Shown one piece after another: positions 1 through 6,902 of a stretch of DNA of 9,448 bases. Every line of letters starts with the position of its first letter. Position 1 is the stretch's first letter. The translations under genes and the position numbers were made by a program. The stretch is from contig DEIT01000037.1 of NCBI GenBank assembly GCA_002352635.1, forward strand, positions 1,738 to 11,185. Reading direction: 5' to 3'. The notes under the pieces are model-generated. The model searched no databases, was not told the DNA's origin, and saw only the letters and a program-made list of their open reading frames with translations. Source of the stretch: Hyphomicrobiaceae bacterium UBA2767. Its GTDB lineage: Bacteria; Pseudomonadota; Alphaproteobacteria; Rhizobiales; Methyloligellaceae.

Positions 1-305
1 ACATCCTGTTTCGCCAGATTGAAGACTCGCGCCACGTTCTTCATTTCGCCTTCCGGCACCTTGAAGACGTCCTTGAATGCGTTCACCTCATCGGCGGTCA
101 CAACGCCGTCGGCCTTGGCCATCTTCGCGCCGAGGGCAATGACCCCGACCGTGAACGCAACCTGATTTTCCCCACCACCGGCTTCACTGCCATCTTTATC
201 GCGATCAATCGCGAAATGACCTGCAAAGCCACCCAAAAGAGCGCCAATGGGACCGCCTACAGCCAGCCCAGCGGCAGCGCCCGCTAATTTTCCCCAGATC
301 GACAT
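1..305 (-). CDS. djlA: DjlA-type membrane-anchored DnaJ co-chaperone, N-terminal part (partial, runs off left edge)
   Basis: About 101 N-terminal codons are visible. The protein starts MSIWGKLAGAAAGLAVGG, a short polar start followed by a Gly/Ala-rich hydrophobic segment (residues about 6-32). It then has an acidic RDKDG stretch and a TerB/DjlA-type helical region (VAFTVGVIALGAKMAKADG and following, about residues 48-100). In this family the N-terminal segment anchors the protein in the inner membrane and a C-terminal J-domain stimulates DnaK. The J-domain would lie beyond the window, so it is not seen. The ATG at 305 is followed directly by the family's typical MSIWGK start. The gene is divergent from the exporter at 468, and the 162-bp gap must hold both promoters. 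It could also be annotated as a TerB-family protein if the J-domain were absent. Confidence 0.8.
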   Translation of the reverse strand, partial: MSIWGKLAGAAAGLAVGGPIGALLGGFAGHFAIDRDKDGSEAGGGENQVAFTVGVIALGAKMAKADGVVTADEVNAFKDVFKVPEGEMKNVARVFNLAKQD

Positions 306-369
306 GGATCGCAGCATACGCATTTTTTTTCGAAATGCATGCGAAGAATTTCGTCTTTGTCACAATGCG

Positions 370-399
370 TTGGCGGGATGTCGGAGCGGATGCTAAAAT
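370..399 (+). promoter_or_regulatory. Candidate sigma-70-type promoter of the EamA exporter gene
   Basis: TTGGCG (370-375, 4 of 6 against TTGACA) is followed after 18 bp by TAAAAT (394-399, 5 of 6 against TATAAT). This would place transcription start near 406, leaving a leader of about 60 nt before the ATG at 468. The match is moderate and rests on pattern only. Confidence 0.3.
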
Positions 400-467
400 T
401 CGTCATCTGGCGTAATTTCATGCCGTCTCTCGGACAACCAGACAGACACTTTTGCGGGGATTTACAG

Positions 468-1355
468 ATGCAGAGTGCCGAGCGCTCCGGGCTCGTCCTC
501 GGGCTGATTGCTGTCGTCTTATTCGGCCTGACCCTTCCCGCGACGCGGGTTGCCCTGACCGGTCTCGATCCCTGGCTGATCGGTCTGGGGCGTGGTGTCT
601 TCGCTGGTGCCACAGCCGCACTTGTTCTTGCATTGACCCGTACGAAATGGCCGCCGCGTGAGACTTGGCGCGGTATTTTCATTACCGCAAGCGGCGTCGT
701 TCTAGGCTTTCCGATGTTCGCCACGCTAGCCATGCAATATGCACCCGCCTCTCACGGCGCTGTCATTCTCGCTATCTTACCGCTGCTGACCGCGATTGGC
801 GGGGCACTGGTGGCTGGAGAACGGCCATCAATCGGATTCTGGGTCTGCAGTGTCGTCGGAACGCTTGCAGTACTGGCATTTGCTATCCTGGAGGGTGCCG
901 GCAAGGAAGGGTTTCACGCTGCCGACCTGCTGCTCGCGGCAGCCGTCGTCAGTGCTGCAATTGGATATGCGGAAGGCGGCAGGCTCGCGCGCACCATGGG
1001 CGGCTGGAAGGTGATTTGCTGGGTCCTGGTCTTCGCCGCGCCCGTTCAGTTGGTATTTCTCACACTGCTGGGGACACCGATCAACTGGAGCGCCTCGCCC
1101 TACGCGTGGGGAAGCTTTCTCTATCTCGCGCTCTTCAGCCAGTTTATTGCTTTTTTTGCCTGGTACCAGGGCATGGCTCTCGGCGGTGTCGCGAAGGTGG
1201 GGCAACTGCAATTGCTGCAGACTTTCGTTACGTTGATTGCAGCCTCTTTATTGCTCGGAGAACAAATCACCTGGTTGCAGATCGGGTTCGCCTGTCTTGT
1301 GGTGGCAATTGTCGCCGTTGGCCGCAATATGCGGGTTGGCCGTCAGGATAGCTGA
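468..1355 (+). CDS. EamA/DMT-superfamily transporter (RhaT/YdcZ-like drug/metabolite exporter)
   Basis: The product is a 295-residue, strongly hydrophobic inner-membrane protein. It has the two-repeat layout of EamA (DMT) transporters, with about ten membrane spans: repeat 1 covers roughly residues 7-140 and repeat 2 roughly 150-288. Each repeat ends with the family's conserved Gly-Glu pair before its last helix: LLTAIGGALVAGERP with Glu118 and LLQTFVTLIAASLLLGEQIT with Glu265. Members export or import small metabolites such as amino acids, sugars or nucleosides; the substrate cannot be read from sequence. The open frame extends upstream to 339, but the ATG at 468 is preceded by GCGGGGA seven bases away. 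It also puts the first helix right after a short polar start and gives the normal family length, so it is preferred. Its stop lies only 6 bp from the stop of the convergent HxlR regulator. Confidence 0.9.
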   Translation: MQSAERSGLVLGLIAVVLFGLTLPATRVALTGLDPWLIGLGRGVFAGATAALVLALTRTKWPPRETWRGIFITASGVVLGFPMFATLAMQYAPASHGAVILAILPLLTAIGGALVAGERPSIGFWVCSVVGTLAVLAFAILEGAGKEGFHAADLLLAAAVVSAAIGYAEGGRLARTMGGWKVICWVLVFAAPVQLVFLTLLGTPINWSASPYAWGSFLYLALFSQFIAFFAWYQGMALGGVAKVGQLQLLQTFVTLIAASLLLGEQITWLQIGFACLVVAIVAVGRNMRVGRQDS

Positions 1356-1361
1356 CGCGCC

Positions 1362-1748
1362 TCACACCTTGGGTTTCATCGACATGAACAATTCAGGTGG
1401 TGTCCAGGTTCCCTCGATATAGGTGTTTGCCCAACGGCTCATCTCCTGCAGCACCGGCAGAAGCGCGCGACCGGCGGGCGTCAGGCTATAGGCGTAACGC
1501 ACTGGCCGTGTCTGATAGGGCTCCTTGAAGATAATGCCCTGCTGCTCAAGTTTGCGCAGGCGCGCGGCGAGCAGATTTGTTGGAACGCCTTCGGGTGAGT
1601 CGCAAAACTGATTGTAACGCTGCTTGCCCGTGAATAGATCGCGGATCAGCACCAACGACCATTTGTCGCCGACAATATCGAGGGTGCTCGCAATCGGACA
1701 TGACGACCGCTCGCGCCCACCCTTCACCATCGCTTCCAGCTCGGCCAT
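1362..1748 (-). CDS. HxlR-family winged-helix transcriptional regulator
   Basis: The 128-residue product matches the HxlR (MarR-like, single-domain) pattern from end to end. It has a conserved N-terminal CPIASTLDIVGDKWSLVLIR block (from Cys17), then the RYNQFCDSPEGVPTNLLAAR block with the recognition helix (about residues 45-69), the wing YQTRPVRYAYSLTPAGRALL (78-97), and a C-terminal dimerisation helix. HxlR regulators act as dimers on inverted repeats near their own promoter and often sense aldehydes, quinones or redox stress through the N-terminal Cys. A TTG at 1754 is also in frame, but AAGGA at 1757-1761 sits 8 nt from the ATG at 1748 and only 2 nt from the TTG, so the ATG is chosen. The gene is divergent from the GFA-family gene, and two matching inverted repeats lie between them, which suggests autoregulation and control of that neighbour. 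Confidence 0.93.
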   Translation of the reverse strand: MAELEAMVKGGRERSSCPIASTLDIVGDKWSLVLIRDLFTGKQRYNQFCDSPEGVPTNLLAARLRKLEQQGIIFKEPYQTRPVRYAYSLTPAGRALLPVLQEMSRWANTYIEGTWTPPELFMSMKPKV

Positions 1749-1776
1749 CGCCAATTTCCTTCACATCGCACGATTC

Positions 1777-1799
1777 GTAACTTGAATATGTCAAGTGAC
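1777..1799. promoter_or_regulatory. Inverted repeat 1, probable HxlR operator
   Basis: Half-sites GTAACTTGA and TCAAGTGAC are separated by 5 bp. Eight of nine positions are symmetric. The right arm overlaps a perfect TTGACA on the minus strand (1789-1794), which could be the -35 element of the regulator gene, although no good -10 follows. Binding here would fit autorepression. Confidence 0.6.
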
Positions 1800-1819
1800 T
1801 CTGATATGCGCAAGGGGTA

Positions 1820-1842
1820 GTAACTTTAATTTATAAAGTAAC
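1820..1842. promoter_or_regulatory. Inverted repeat 2, probable HxlR operator next to the GFA gene
   Basis: Half-sites GTAACTTTA and TAAAGTAAC are separated by 5 bp. The arm length, spacer and left-arm core are the same as in inverted repeat 1. Its centre (1831) is 43 bp from that of repeat 1 (1788), close to four helical turns, so two dimers would sit on the same face. It ends 8 bp before the AGGAGG ribosome binding site of the downstream gene and overlaps its likely promoter region. Confidence 0.6.
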
Positions 1843-1864
1843 ATAACTGTAGGAGGGACGACCA

Positions 1865-2281
1865 ATGACGACTGAATTCACCGGAGGCTGCCTGTGCGGA
1901 GCCGTGAGCTACAAGGGAACCGCCGCCCCACAGCTGGGTGGACATTGCCACTGCGTCGACTGCCGCAAGTCGAGTGGAACGGGACATTGCTCGCATGCGG
2001 TCATGAATGCCGACGACGTCGTAATCGAAGGTGATGCGAAGCGCTTCGACAAACCTGCCGACAGCGGAAATATGGTCAGCCGCTATTTCTGCGGAACATG
2101 CGGTGGTCCGGTCTATTCCACCAATTCAGGAATGCCGGGAATGGTCTTCCTGCGTGCCTCGAGCTTGAATGATCCGGAAGTCTTCACCGCAAATATGATC
2201 GTATATACGAGCCGGGCCGCAAGTTGGGACGTGATGGATAACTCATTGCCGAGCTTTGAAGAAATGCCGGACAGCCTGTAA
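1865..2281 (+). CDS. GFA/CENP-V domain zinc protein (glutathione-dependent formaldehyde-activating enzyme family)
   Basis: The 138-residue protein is of single-domain length. All expected zinc-binding cysteines are present: GGCLCG (Cys9, Cys11), HCHCVDCRK (Cys28, Cys30, Cys33) and YFCGTCG (Cys76, Cys79). The family includes Gfa, once proposed to speed the glutathione-formaldehyde condensation, but most members have no proven reaction. A role in S-hydroxymethylglutathione or other aldehyde handling is therefore inference. The start is well supported, with AGGAGG at 1851-1856 eight nt before the ATG. The gene is divergent from an HxlR regulator whose family often responds to aldehydes or electrophiles, and two shared inverted repeats lie in between, so co-regulation is likely. 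Confidence 0.9.
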   Translation: MTTEFTGGCLCGAVSYKGTAAPQLGGHCHCVDCRKSSGTGHCSHAVMNADDVVIEGDAKRFDKPADSGNMVSRYFCGTCGGPVYSTNSGMPGMVFLRASSLNDPEVFTANMIVYTSRAASWDVMDNSLPSFEEMPDSL

Positions 2282-2347
2282 CGCACGAATTGCGCCGGGT
2301 GCCTTAGTTCATGTATGTGATTTGCTCCCAGATGGAGGGTTCATGTG

Positions 2348-2440
2348 ATGATGAAAATCCTGTTCTGGCTGCTAACGGCAGCGATCGTCGTCAGCGGCAT
2401 TTGGCTAATCATGAACATGCAAGGCGCGCCCGGCGCATAA
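2348..2440 (+). CDS. Small single-span membrane protein (30 aa), unknown function
   Basis: A 30-codon frame begins ATG ATG AAA and ends TAA. GGAGG at 2334-2338 lies 9 nt upstream, and an in-frame GTG at 2345 is also possible. The peptide has one basic residue (Lys3), then a continuous hydrophobic stretch ILFWLLTAAIVVSGIWLIM (residues 4-22), and a short flexible tail NMQGAPGA. This is the form of a small inner-membrane protein with one helix. It lies 66 bp after the GFA gene and 75 bp before putA on the same strand. No family is recognised. The case rests on a good ribosome binding site and a sharp hydrophobic pattern; a chance short frame cannot be excluded. Confidence 0.5.
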   Translation: MMKILFWLLTAAIVVSGIWLIMNMQGAPGA

Positions 2441-2515
2441 TTTTATATGTCCAATCCCTGTACAGCTCCGGCGGGAAAGGTATGCTTCGCCGCGAAGTCT
2501 TGAAGAGGCCGAGCG

Positions 2516-5500
2516 GTGATGAGTTTAGGAACTGTGCGTGGCAAAATGCGCGCCCAAATTTGCGCCCATGAGGGCGAAACACTGCGCTCCCTTATCAATC
2601 TCGCGGACCTCAGTCATGACGATCGCCGGACAATAAGTTATCAGGCAGCCGAATTCGTCAAAACGATTCGCGCCAGTTCGACCCCTCGCCTTCTTGAAAG
2701 CTTCCTCGATGAATACGGACTATCGACGCGGGAAGGTATCGCACTTATGTGCCTGGCTGAGGCTCTGCTGCGGGTACCGGACGCGGAAACGATCGATGCA
2801 CTGATTGAGGACAAGATTGCGCCGTCTGACTGGGGTCGGCACCTTGGCCGCTCCAGCTCATCCCTCGTCAATGCTTCGACTTGGGCTCTCCTGCTGACGG
2901 GCAAGGTTTTGGAAGATGATGATGAGGGCCTCACCGGAGCACTGCACAGCGCATTGAAACGGTTGAGTGAACCGGTCATCCGGACCGCCGTCAGCAGTGC
3001 AATAAAGGAGCTTGGCAGCCAATTCGTCCTGGGCCGCGACATTGATGAAGCCATGATGCGTGCGCGTACGAACGAAGAGAGCGGATACACATACTCATAC
3101 GACATGCTCGGCGAGGCCGCCTGCACGGCGCCAGATGCGGCGCGCTACGCCCGATCATATGCTGAGGCCATAGATAGGATAGCTGGCGCTGCGGCATCAG
3201 ACGACATTCGCACCAATCCCGGCATTTCGATAAAGCTATCGGCGCTTCACCCGCGCTATGAGTTTGCCCAGCGGGAACGCGTCCTGAAGGAACTCGTGCC
3301 ACGCACCCTGGTATTGGCGCAAAAAGCGCGGGCAGCGCGGCTTGGTCTCAATATCGACGCGGAGGAAGCAGATCGGCTCGATCTCTCACTTGATTTGATC
3401 GAAGCAATCTTGTCGGATCCGACCCTTGCGGGCTGGGACGGCTTTGGTGTTGTCGTTCAGGCGTATGGGCAGCGCGCAACGTGCCTTATTGACTGGCTCT
3501 ATGCGCTTGCGACTAAGCTCGACCGGAAAATCATGGTGCGCCTCGTCAAGGGGGCCTATTGGGACACAGAAATCAAGCACGCCCAGACATTGGGTCTGGA
3601 CGGCTTTCCGGTCTTTACACGCAAGGCCTCGACCGACGTCTCCTATATCGCCAGCGCAAAGAAACTCCTCTCTCTCACCGACCGTATCTACCCGCAATTC
3701 GCCACCCATAATGCCCACACCGTAGCGGCAATCCTGCACCTGGCGGACGACCGCACTCTGTTCGAATTCCAGCGCCTGCACGGCATGGGCGACGCGTTGC
3801 ACGAACACATTCATGAAACCTTTGGCACGGGTTGCCGTATCTACGCACCGGTTGGCGCACACAAGGATCTTCTCGCCTATCTCGTACGCCGCCTGCTTGA
3901 GAACGGCGCCAACAGCTCCTTCGTCAACCAGATTGTCGATGACAACGTGCCGCCTGAGGTGGTGGCCGCAGACCCTTTCGGTGCCGTCGAAACCTTCCTG
4001 AAAGATGCTCAAAACCCACATATCGCATTGCCCACCGCCCTGTTCGGTACGGCACGCAAGAACTCGCAGGGGCTGGATCTCACCGACCCACTCGCAATTG
4101 AACGGATTAACGGCACCCGTGACGAATTCGCCAGGCATGAGTGGGAAGCACAACCAATCCTCGCAGCAGATGTAAGGGGAGCTGAAACGCGAACCATCTC
4201 CAACCCCGCCGTGCCATCAGATCGCGTCGGGACAGTCCTCGAATGTGCTGCGCAAGACATCGAGGCGGCGCTTGCGGCTGCAAAACCCTGGAGCACTACC
4301 GCCACACAACGGGCCGAGTGCCTTCGGCGCGCAGCCGATCTCTATGAAAAAAACGCCGACGAACTATTCGCACTTGCCTCCCGTGAAGCGGGTAAGACTT
4401 TGCCCGATTGCATGAGCGAGGTGCGCGAGGCGGTTGACTTCCTGCGCTACTATGCAGGCGAAGCCGAAAGGCTTGCGGACAGAGAATCCTGCGGTTTGTT
4501 CACATGCATATCGCCGTGGAATTTCCCGCTGGCGATCTTTACCGGCCAGATTGCCGCCGCACTCGCTGCCGGGAACGGTGTCCTCGCCAAACCGGCCGAA
4601 ACCACACCGATCATTGCCTTCCGCGCTGTCCAATTGCTGCAGAAAGCAGGCGTGCCGGCTGAAGCCTTACAACTCTTGCCAGGAGAAGGACCACACGTTG
4701 GCGCGGCACTGTGTTCAGATCCGCGCATCTCGGGCGTTTGCTTTACCGGCTCAACGGCAACTGCACAGATCATCAATCGCACGATGGCCGAACACCTTGA
4801 CCCGACGGCACCGCTTATCGCGGAAACCGGCGGCATAAATGCGATGATTGTCGACAGCACCGCTCTGCCCGAACAGGCCGTGCGCGATATCGTTTCGTCT
4901 GCATTCCAGAGTGCCGGACAACGCTGCTCGGCCCTGCGCGTCCTCTACATCCAGGAGGATGTTGCAACGACATTTTTGGAAATGTTGTTTGGCGCCATGG
5001 ATGAGCTCGCTATAGGCAACCCCTGGCAGTTGCCGACTGATATCGGCCCGGTTATCGACAAAACGTCATATGACAATATTACCGCCTATATCAAAAAGGC
5101 CCGCTTCGAGGGACACATTTTGAAGGAGATTTCAAGACCGACAGAGGGGCACTTCATCGCTCCAACAGCGATCGAGGTTGCCTCCATTTCAGATGTTGAG
5201 GAAGAGATCTTTGGGCCCGTCCTGCACGTGGCAACATTCGCAGCAAGCGACGTGGAAAACGTGATCCATGCCATCAACAGCACCGGTTATGGGCTGACGT
5301 TCGGGCTACATTCCCGCATCGATGATCGCGTTCAAGACATCGTTGAGCAGCTGTGCATCGGCAATATCTATGTAAACCGAAACCAGATCGGCGCTGTTGT
5401 AGGCTCACAACCCTTTGGCGGAGAGGGCCTTTCGGGAACGGGGCCGAAAGCCGGCGGGCCTCACTACGTTAAACGGTTCACGGCAGGTGACCGGCCGCGC

Positions 5501-6001
5501 ATCTCCGCTCATGAGGGCGTGCCCATTTCGTTGGCGGACCTGCAGAAGGCAGTTGATTTGGCTGCGGGTGGCGTATCGCATGCAAGCATTTCGGTGGAGG
5601 ATCTACCCGGCCCAACCGGTGAATCCAATCGCCTGTCGCTCTATCCTCGCGGGCTGATCCTGTGTACCGGACCCGATGCTGCCTCTGCTACCCGGCAGGC
5701 TGACGAAGCCCGCACTGCTGGATGCGTACCCCTTGCCGTAGCCCCGGGGTTGAAAGAGGGCCTTGATGGCGTGGTCGATCCGGATTCGCTCGCCCAGGTC
5801 CGGAGAATCCAAGGTGTGGCAAACTGGGGTCCGGAAGATTTGCAACGCGCCTACGCCCAAGCTCTGGCACGCCGCACCGGCCCTCTCGTTCCGATTATCT
5901 GTGAAACGGGCGACCCGTCTCGCTACACGCTCGAGCGCCACGTCTGCGTCGACACGACTGCCTCGGGAGGCAATGCGGCACTCCTTGCCGCAAGCGATTA
6001 G
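2516..6001 (+). CDS. putA: Bifunctional proline dehydrogenase / L-glutamate gamma-semialdehyde dehydrogenase PutA (type B)
   Basis: The enzyme oxidises proline to glutamate with FAD then NAD+, feeding electrons to the quinone pool at the inner membrane. It has 1161 codons. The PRODH part shows GYTYSYDMLGEAA, ISIKLSALHPRY, VRLVKGAYWD (Lys345), FATHNAHTV, and RIYAPVGAHKDLLAYLVRRL with Arg458, Arg459 and Glu462, equivalent to E. coli Arg555, Arg556 and Glu559. The P5CDH part shows CISPWNFPLAIFTGQ (about 664), CFTGST, the ETGG glutamate (Glu770), SAGQRCSALR with catalytic Cys804, EEIFGPVLHV, and QPFGGEGLSGTGPKAGG (from Gln965). A C-terminal ALDH-like domain follows, with LPGPTGE and the ending TTASGGNAALL, the conserved C-terminal motif. 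There is no N-terminal ribbon-helix-helix, so it is not a self-repressor. GTG 2516 and ATG 2519 both fit AAGAGG at 2503-2508. It is shorter than the roughly 1230-residue rhizobial type B enzymes, mainly at the N-terminus and before the last domain. Antisense frames here are shadows. Confidence 0.97.
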   Translation: MMSLGTVRGKMRAQICAHEGETLRSLINLADLSHDDRRTISYQAAEFVKTIRASSTPRLLESFLDEYGLSTREGIALMCLAEALLRVPDAETIDALIEDKIAPSDWGRHLGRSSSSLVNASTWALLLTGKVLEDDDEGLTGALHSALKRLSEPVIRTAVSSAIKELGSQFVLGRDIDEAMMRARTNEESGYTYSYDMLGEAACTAPDAARYARSYAEAIDRIAGAAASDDIRTNPGISIKLSALHPRYEFAQRERVLKELVPRTLVLAQKARAARLGLNIDAEEADRLDLSLDLIEAILSDPTLAGWDGFGVVVQAYGQRATCLIDWLYALATKLDRKIMVRLVKGAYWDTEIKHAQTLGLDGFPVFTRKASTDVSYIASAKKLLSLTDRIYPQFATHNAHTVAAILHLADDRTLFEFQRLHGMGDALHEHIHETFGTGCRIYAPVGAHKDLLAYLVRRLLENGANSSFVNQIVDDNVPPEVVAADPFGAVETFLKDAQNPHIALPTALFGTARKNSQGLDLTDPLAIERINGTRDEFARHEWEAQPILAADVRGAETRTISNPAVPSDRVGTVLECAAQDIEAALAAAKPWSTTATQRAECLRRAADLYEKNADELFALASREAGKTLPDCMSEVREAVDFLRYYAGEAERLADRESCGLFTCISPWNFPLAIFTGQIAAALAAGNGVLAKPAETTPIIAFRAVQLLQKAGVPAEALQLLPGEGPHVGAALCSDPRISGVCFTGSTATAQIINRTMAEHLDPTAPLIAETGGINAMIVDSTALPEQAVRDIVSSAFQSAGQRCSALRVLYIQEDVATTFLEMLFGAMDELAIGNPWQLPTDIGPVIDKTSYDNITAYIKKARFEGHILKEISRPTEGHFIAPTAIEVASISDVEEEIFGPVLHVATFAASDVENVIHAINSTGYGLTFGLHSRIDDRVQDIVEQLCIGNIYVNRNQIGAVVGSQPFGGEGLSGTGPKAGGPHYVKRFTAGDRPRISAHEGVPISLADLQKAVDLAAGGVSHASISVEDLPGPTGESNRLSLYPRGLILCTGPDAASATRQADEARTAGCVPLAVAPGLKEGLDGVVDPDSLAQVRRIQGVANWGPEDLQRAYAQALARRTGPLVPIICETGDPSRYTLERHVCVDTTASGGNAALLAASD

Positions 6002-6112
6002 TGCGCCGGTTTGGACCGCCGAGCAACCGTCCGCCGTTAAGGTAAACAATTGTATTGCTTTCGGATCGGATCAAGACAGGGCGTATTATTCGACCGCTCG
6101 GAGCTTGGGCTG

Positions 6113-6841
6113 ATGTACACAGGCACAAGCTTGAGCCACCAAACCGACACAATTGGGACGCTAAAACTAGACATGTCAGGATTAGGACTAAATATCTTTC
6201 GCCGGTCAAAGCCGGAAGAGGTCACAGATAGTCAACCGGCCGCGCCGCGTCCTATCGCCCCTTCGGACGTTCCGGAAAAGGTTCAGGATGCATATGGCCA
6301 GGCGCTCTTTCTGGTTGAGCGCAGCCCGCGGGCGTCCGGAGCGCTTTCGCGCTACTGCCTGCAACAGATCATTCGGGACTTCTGGAAAATTCCCGCCGAC
6401 GAACAGGGAACGCTCTCCGTAGAACTGGACCGGATTTCGAATCTGATCTCTGATGAGACGCGCGACTCAATCGAGTGTGTGCGTGCATTTGGATCTATCG
6501 ACTTTCACTTCTCTCAGGACAGAGACATGATGGTCGATACGACGCCTGATGAGGCGCGGATGCTTCTCGCACTGGTTCAGCTCCTGTTTCAGGAGTGGTA
6601 CGTTGAACGCCACAAGAGAAAGAACCGCTGCGAAATGATCCGGCATATGGCGGAGAGCGCAAAGAGCATTCAAAGCGAAGATTTGGCGCCGGATGTGGAA
6701 GCCACCCTCCCCAGAGACCTGGATGAACCCGAAGAATCCAAGAGCGAGGAGGTTCTGAAGGCAAAGCGTTCAAAAACCTCAAAGTCTAGCGAACGGCGGC
6801 AAGCAGCCGCCCTTGAACCGCTCCAGTCGACGGGCAACTAG
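6113..6841 (+). CDS. DUF4145-like protein of unknown function
   Basis: This is a 242-residue soluble protein. Residues about 55-175 follow the DUF4145 pattern: an amphipathic helix with YGQALFLVERSPRASGAL, a run of helices ending RAFGSIDFH (124-132, where family members usually have a GN..AH-like motif), then VDTTPDEARMLLALVQLLF (141-159) and EWYVERHKRK. The last 60 residues are a charged, low-complexity Lys/Glu/Ser tail, probably disordered. DUF4145 domains occur alone and attached to type I restriction subunits; no biochemical role is known. The ATG at 6113 has GGAG (6100-6103) nine nt upstream. The ATG at 6173 (MSGLGLNIFRR) is an alternative with a more distant GGGA. A TATTAT box at 6084-6089 may be its -10 element, so it need not be transcribed with putA, which ends 111 bp upstream. 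The family assignment is by recognised pattern, not a search. Confidence 0.75.
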   Translation: MYTGTSLSHQTDTIGTLKLDMSGLGLNIFRRSKPEEVTDSQPAAPRPIAPSDVPEKVQDAYGQALFLVERSPRASGALSRYCLQQIIRDFWKIPADEQGTLSVELDRISNLISDETRDSIECVRAFGSIDFHFSQDRDMMVDTTPDEARMLLALVQLLFQEWYVERHKRKNRCEMIRHMAESAKSIQSEDLAPDVEATLPRDLDEPEESKSEEVLKAKRSKTSKSSERRQAAALEPLQSTGN

Positions 6842-6902
6842 CACCGGCGGCACAGGCTTTCAACAGCAAACCACCGCCGCTTCACACTCCCATGAAACTT
6901 GG

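Noticed and set aside
320..338. GCATTT-N7-AAATGC inverted repeat with a run of eight T
   Set aside because: It resembles a terminator, but no gene ends here on either strand. It is upstream of both divergent genes, and a 6-bp arm in an AT-rich spot is easily chance; an operator for the djlA-like gene is possible but unsupported.
665..1351. 228-codon alternative plus-strand frame overlapping the EamA gene
   Set aside because: It is rich in Arg and Cys with no domain pattern and lies within the frame of a clear ten-span transporter.
2484..2496. CTTCG-CCG-CGAAG mini hairpin ahead of putA
   Set aside because: The 5-bp stem has a 3-base loop, no T-run and no conservation information; too short to call a terminator or leader element.
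3386..4153. Long open frame of 255 codons on the minus strand inside putA
   Set aside because: It is fully antisense to the proline dehydrogenase domain, whose motifs are intact on the plus strand. It has no recognisable motif; long antisense frames are usual opposite GC-rich genes.
6842..6902. Possible bidirectional terminator between the convergent DUF4145-like and MlaC-like genes
   Set aside because: Only distant GGCGG/CCGCC arms can be found, with a loop of more than 20 bases and no T-run on either strand.
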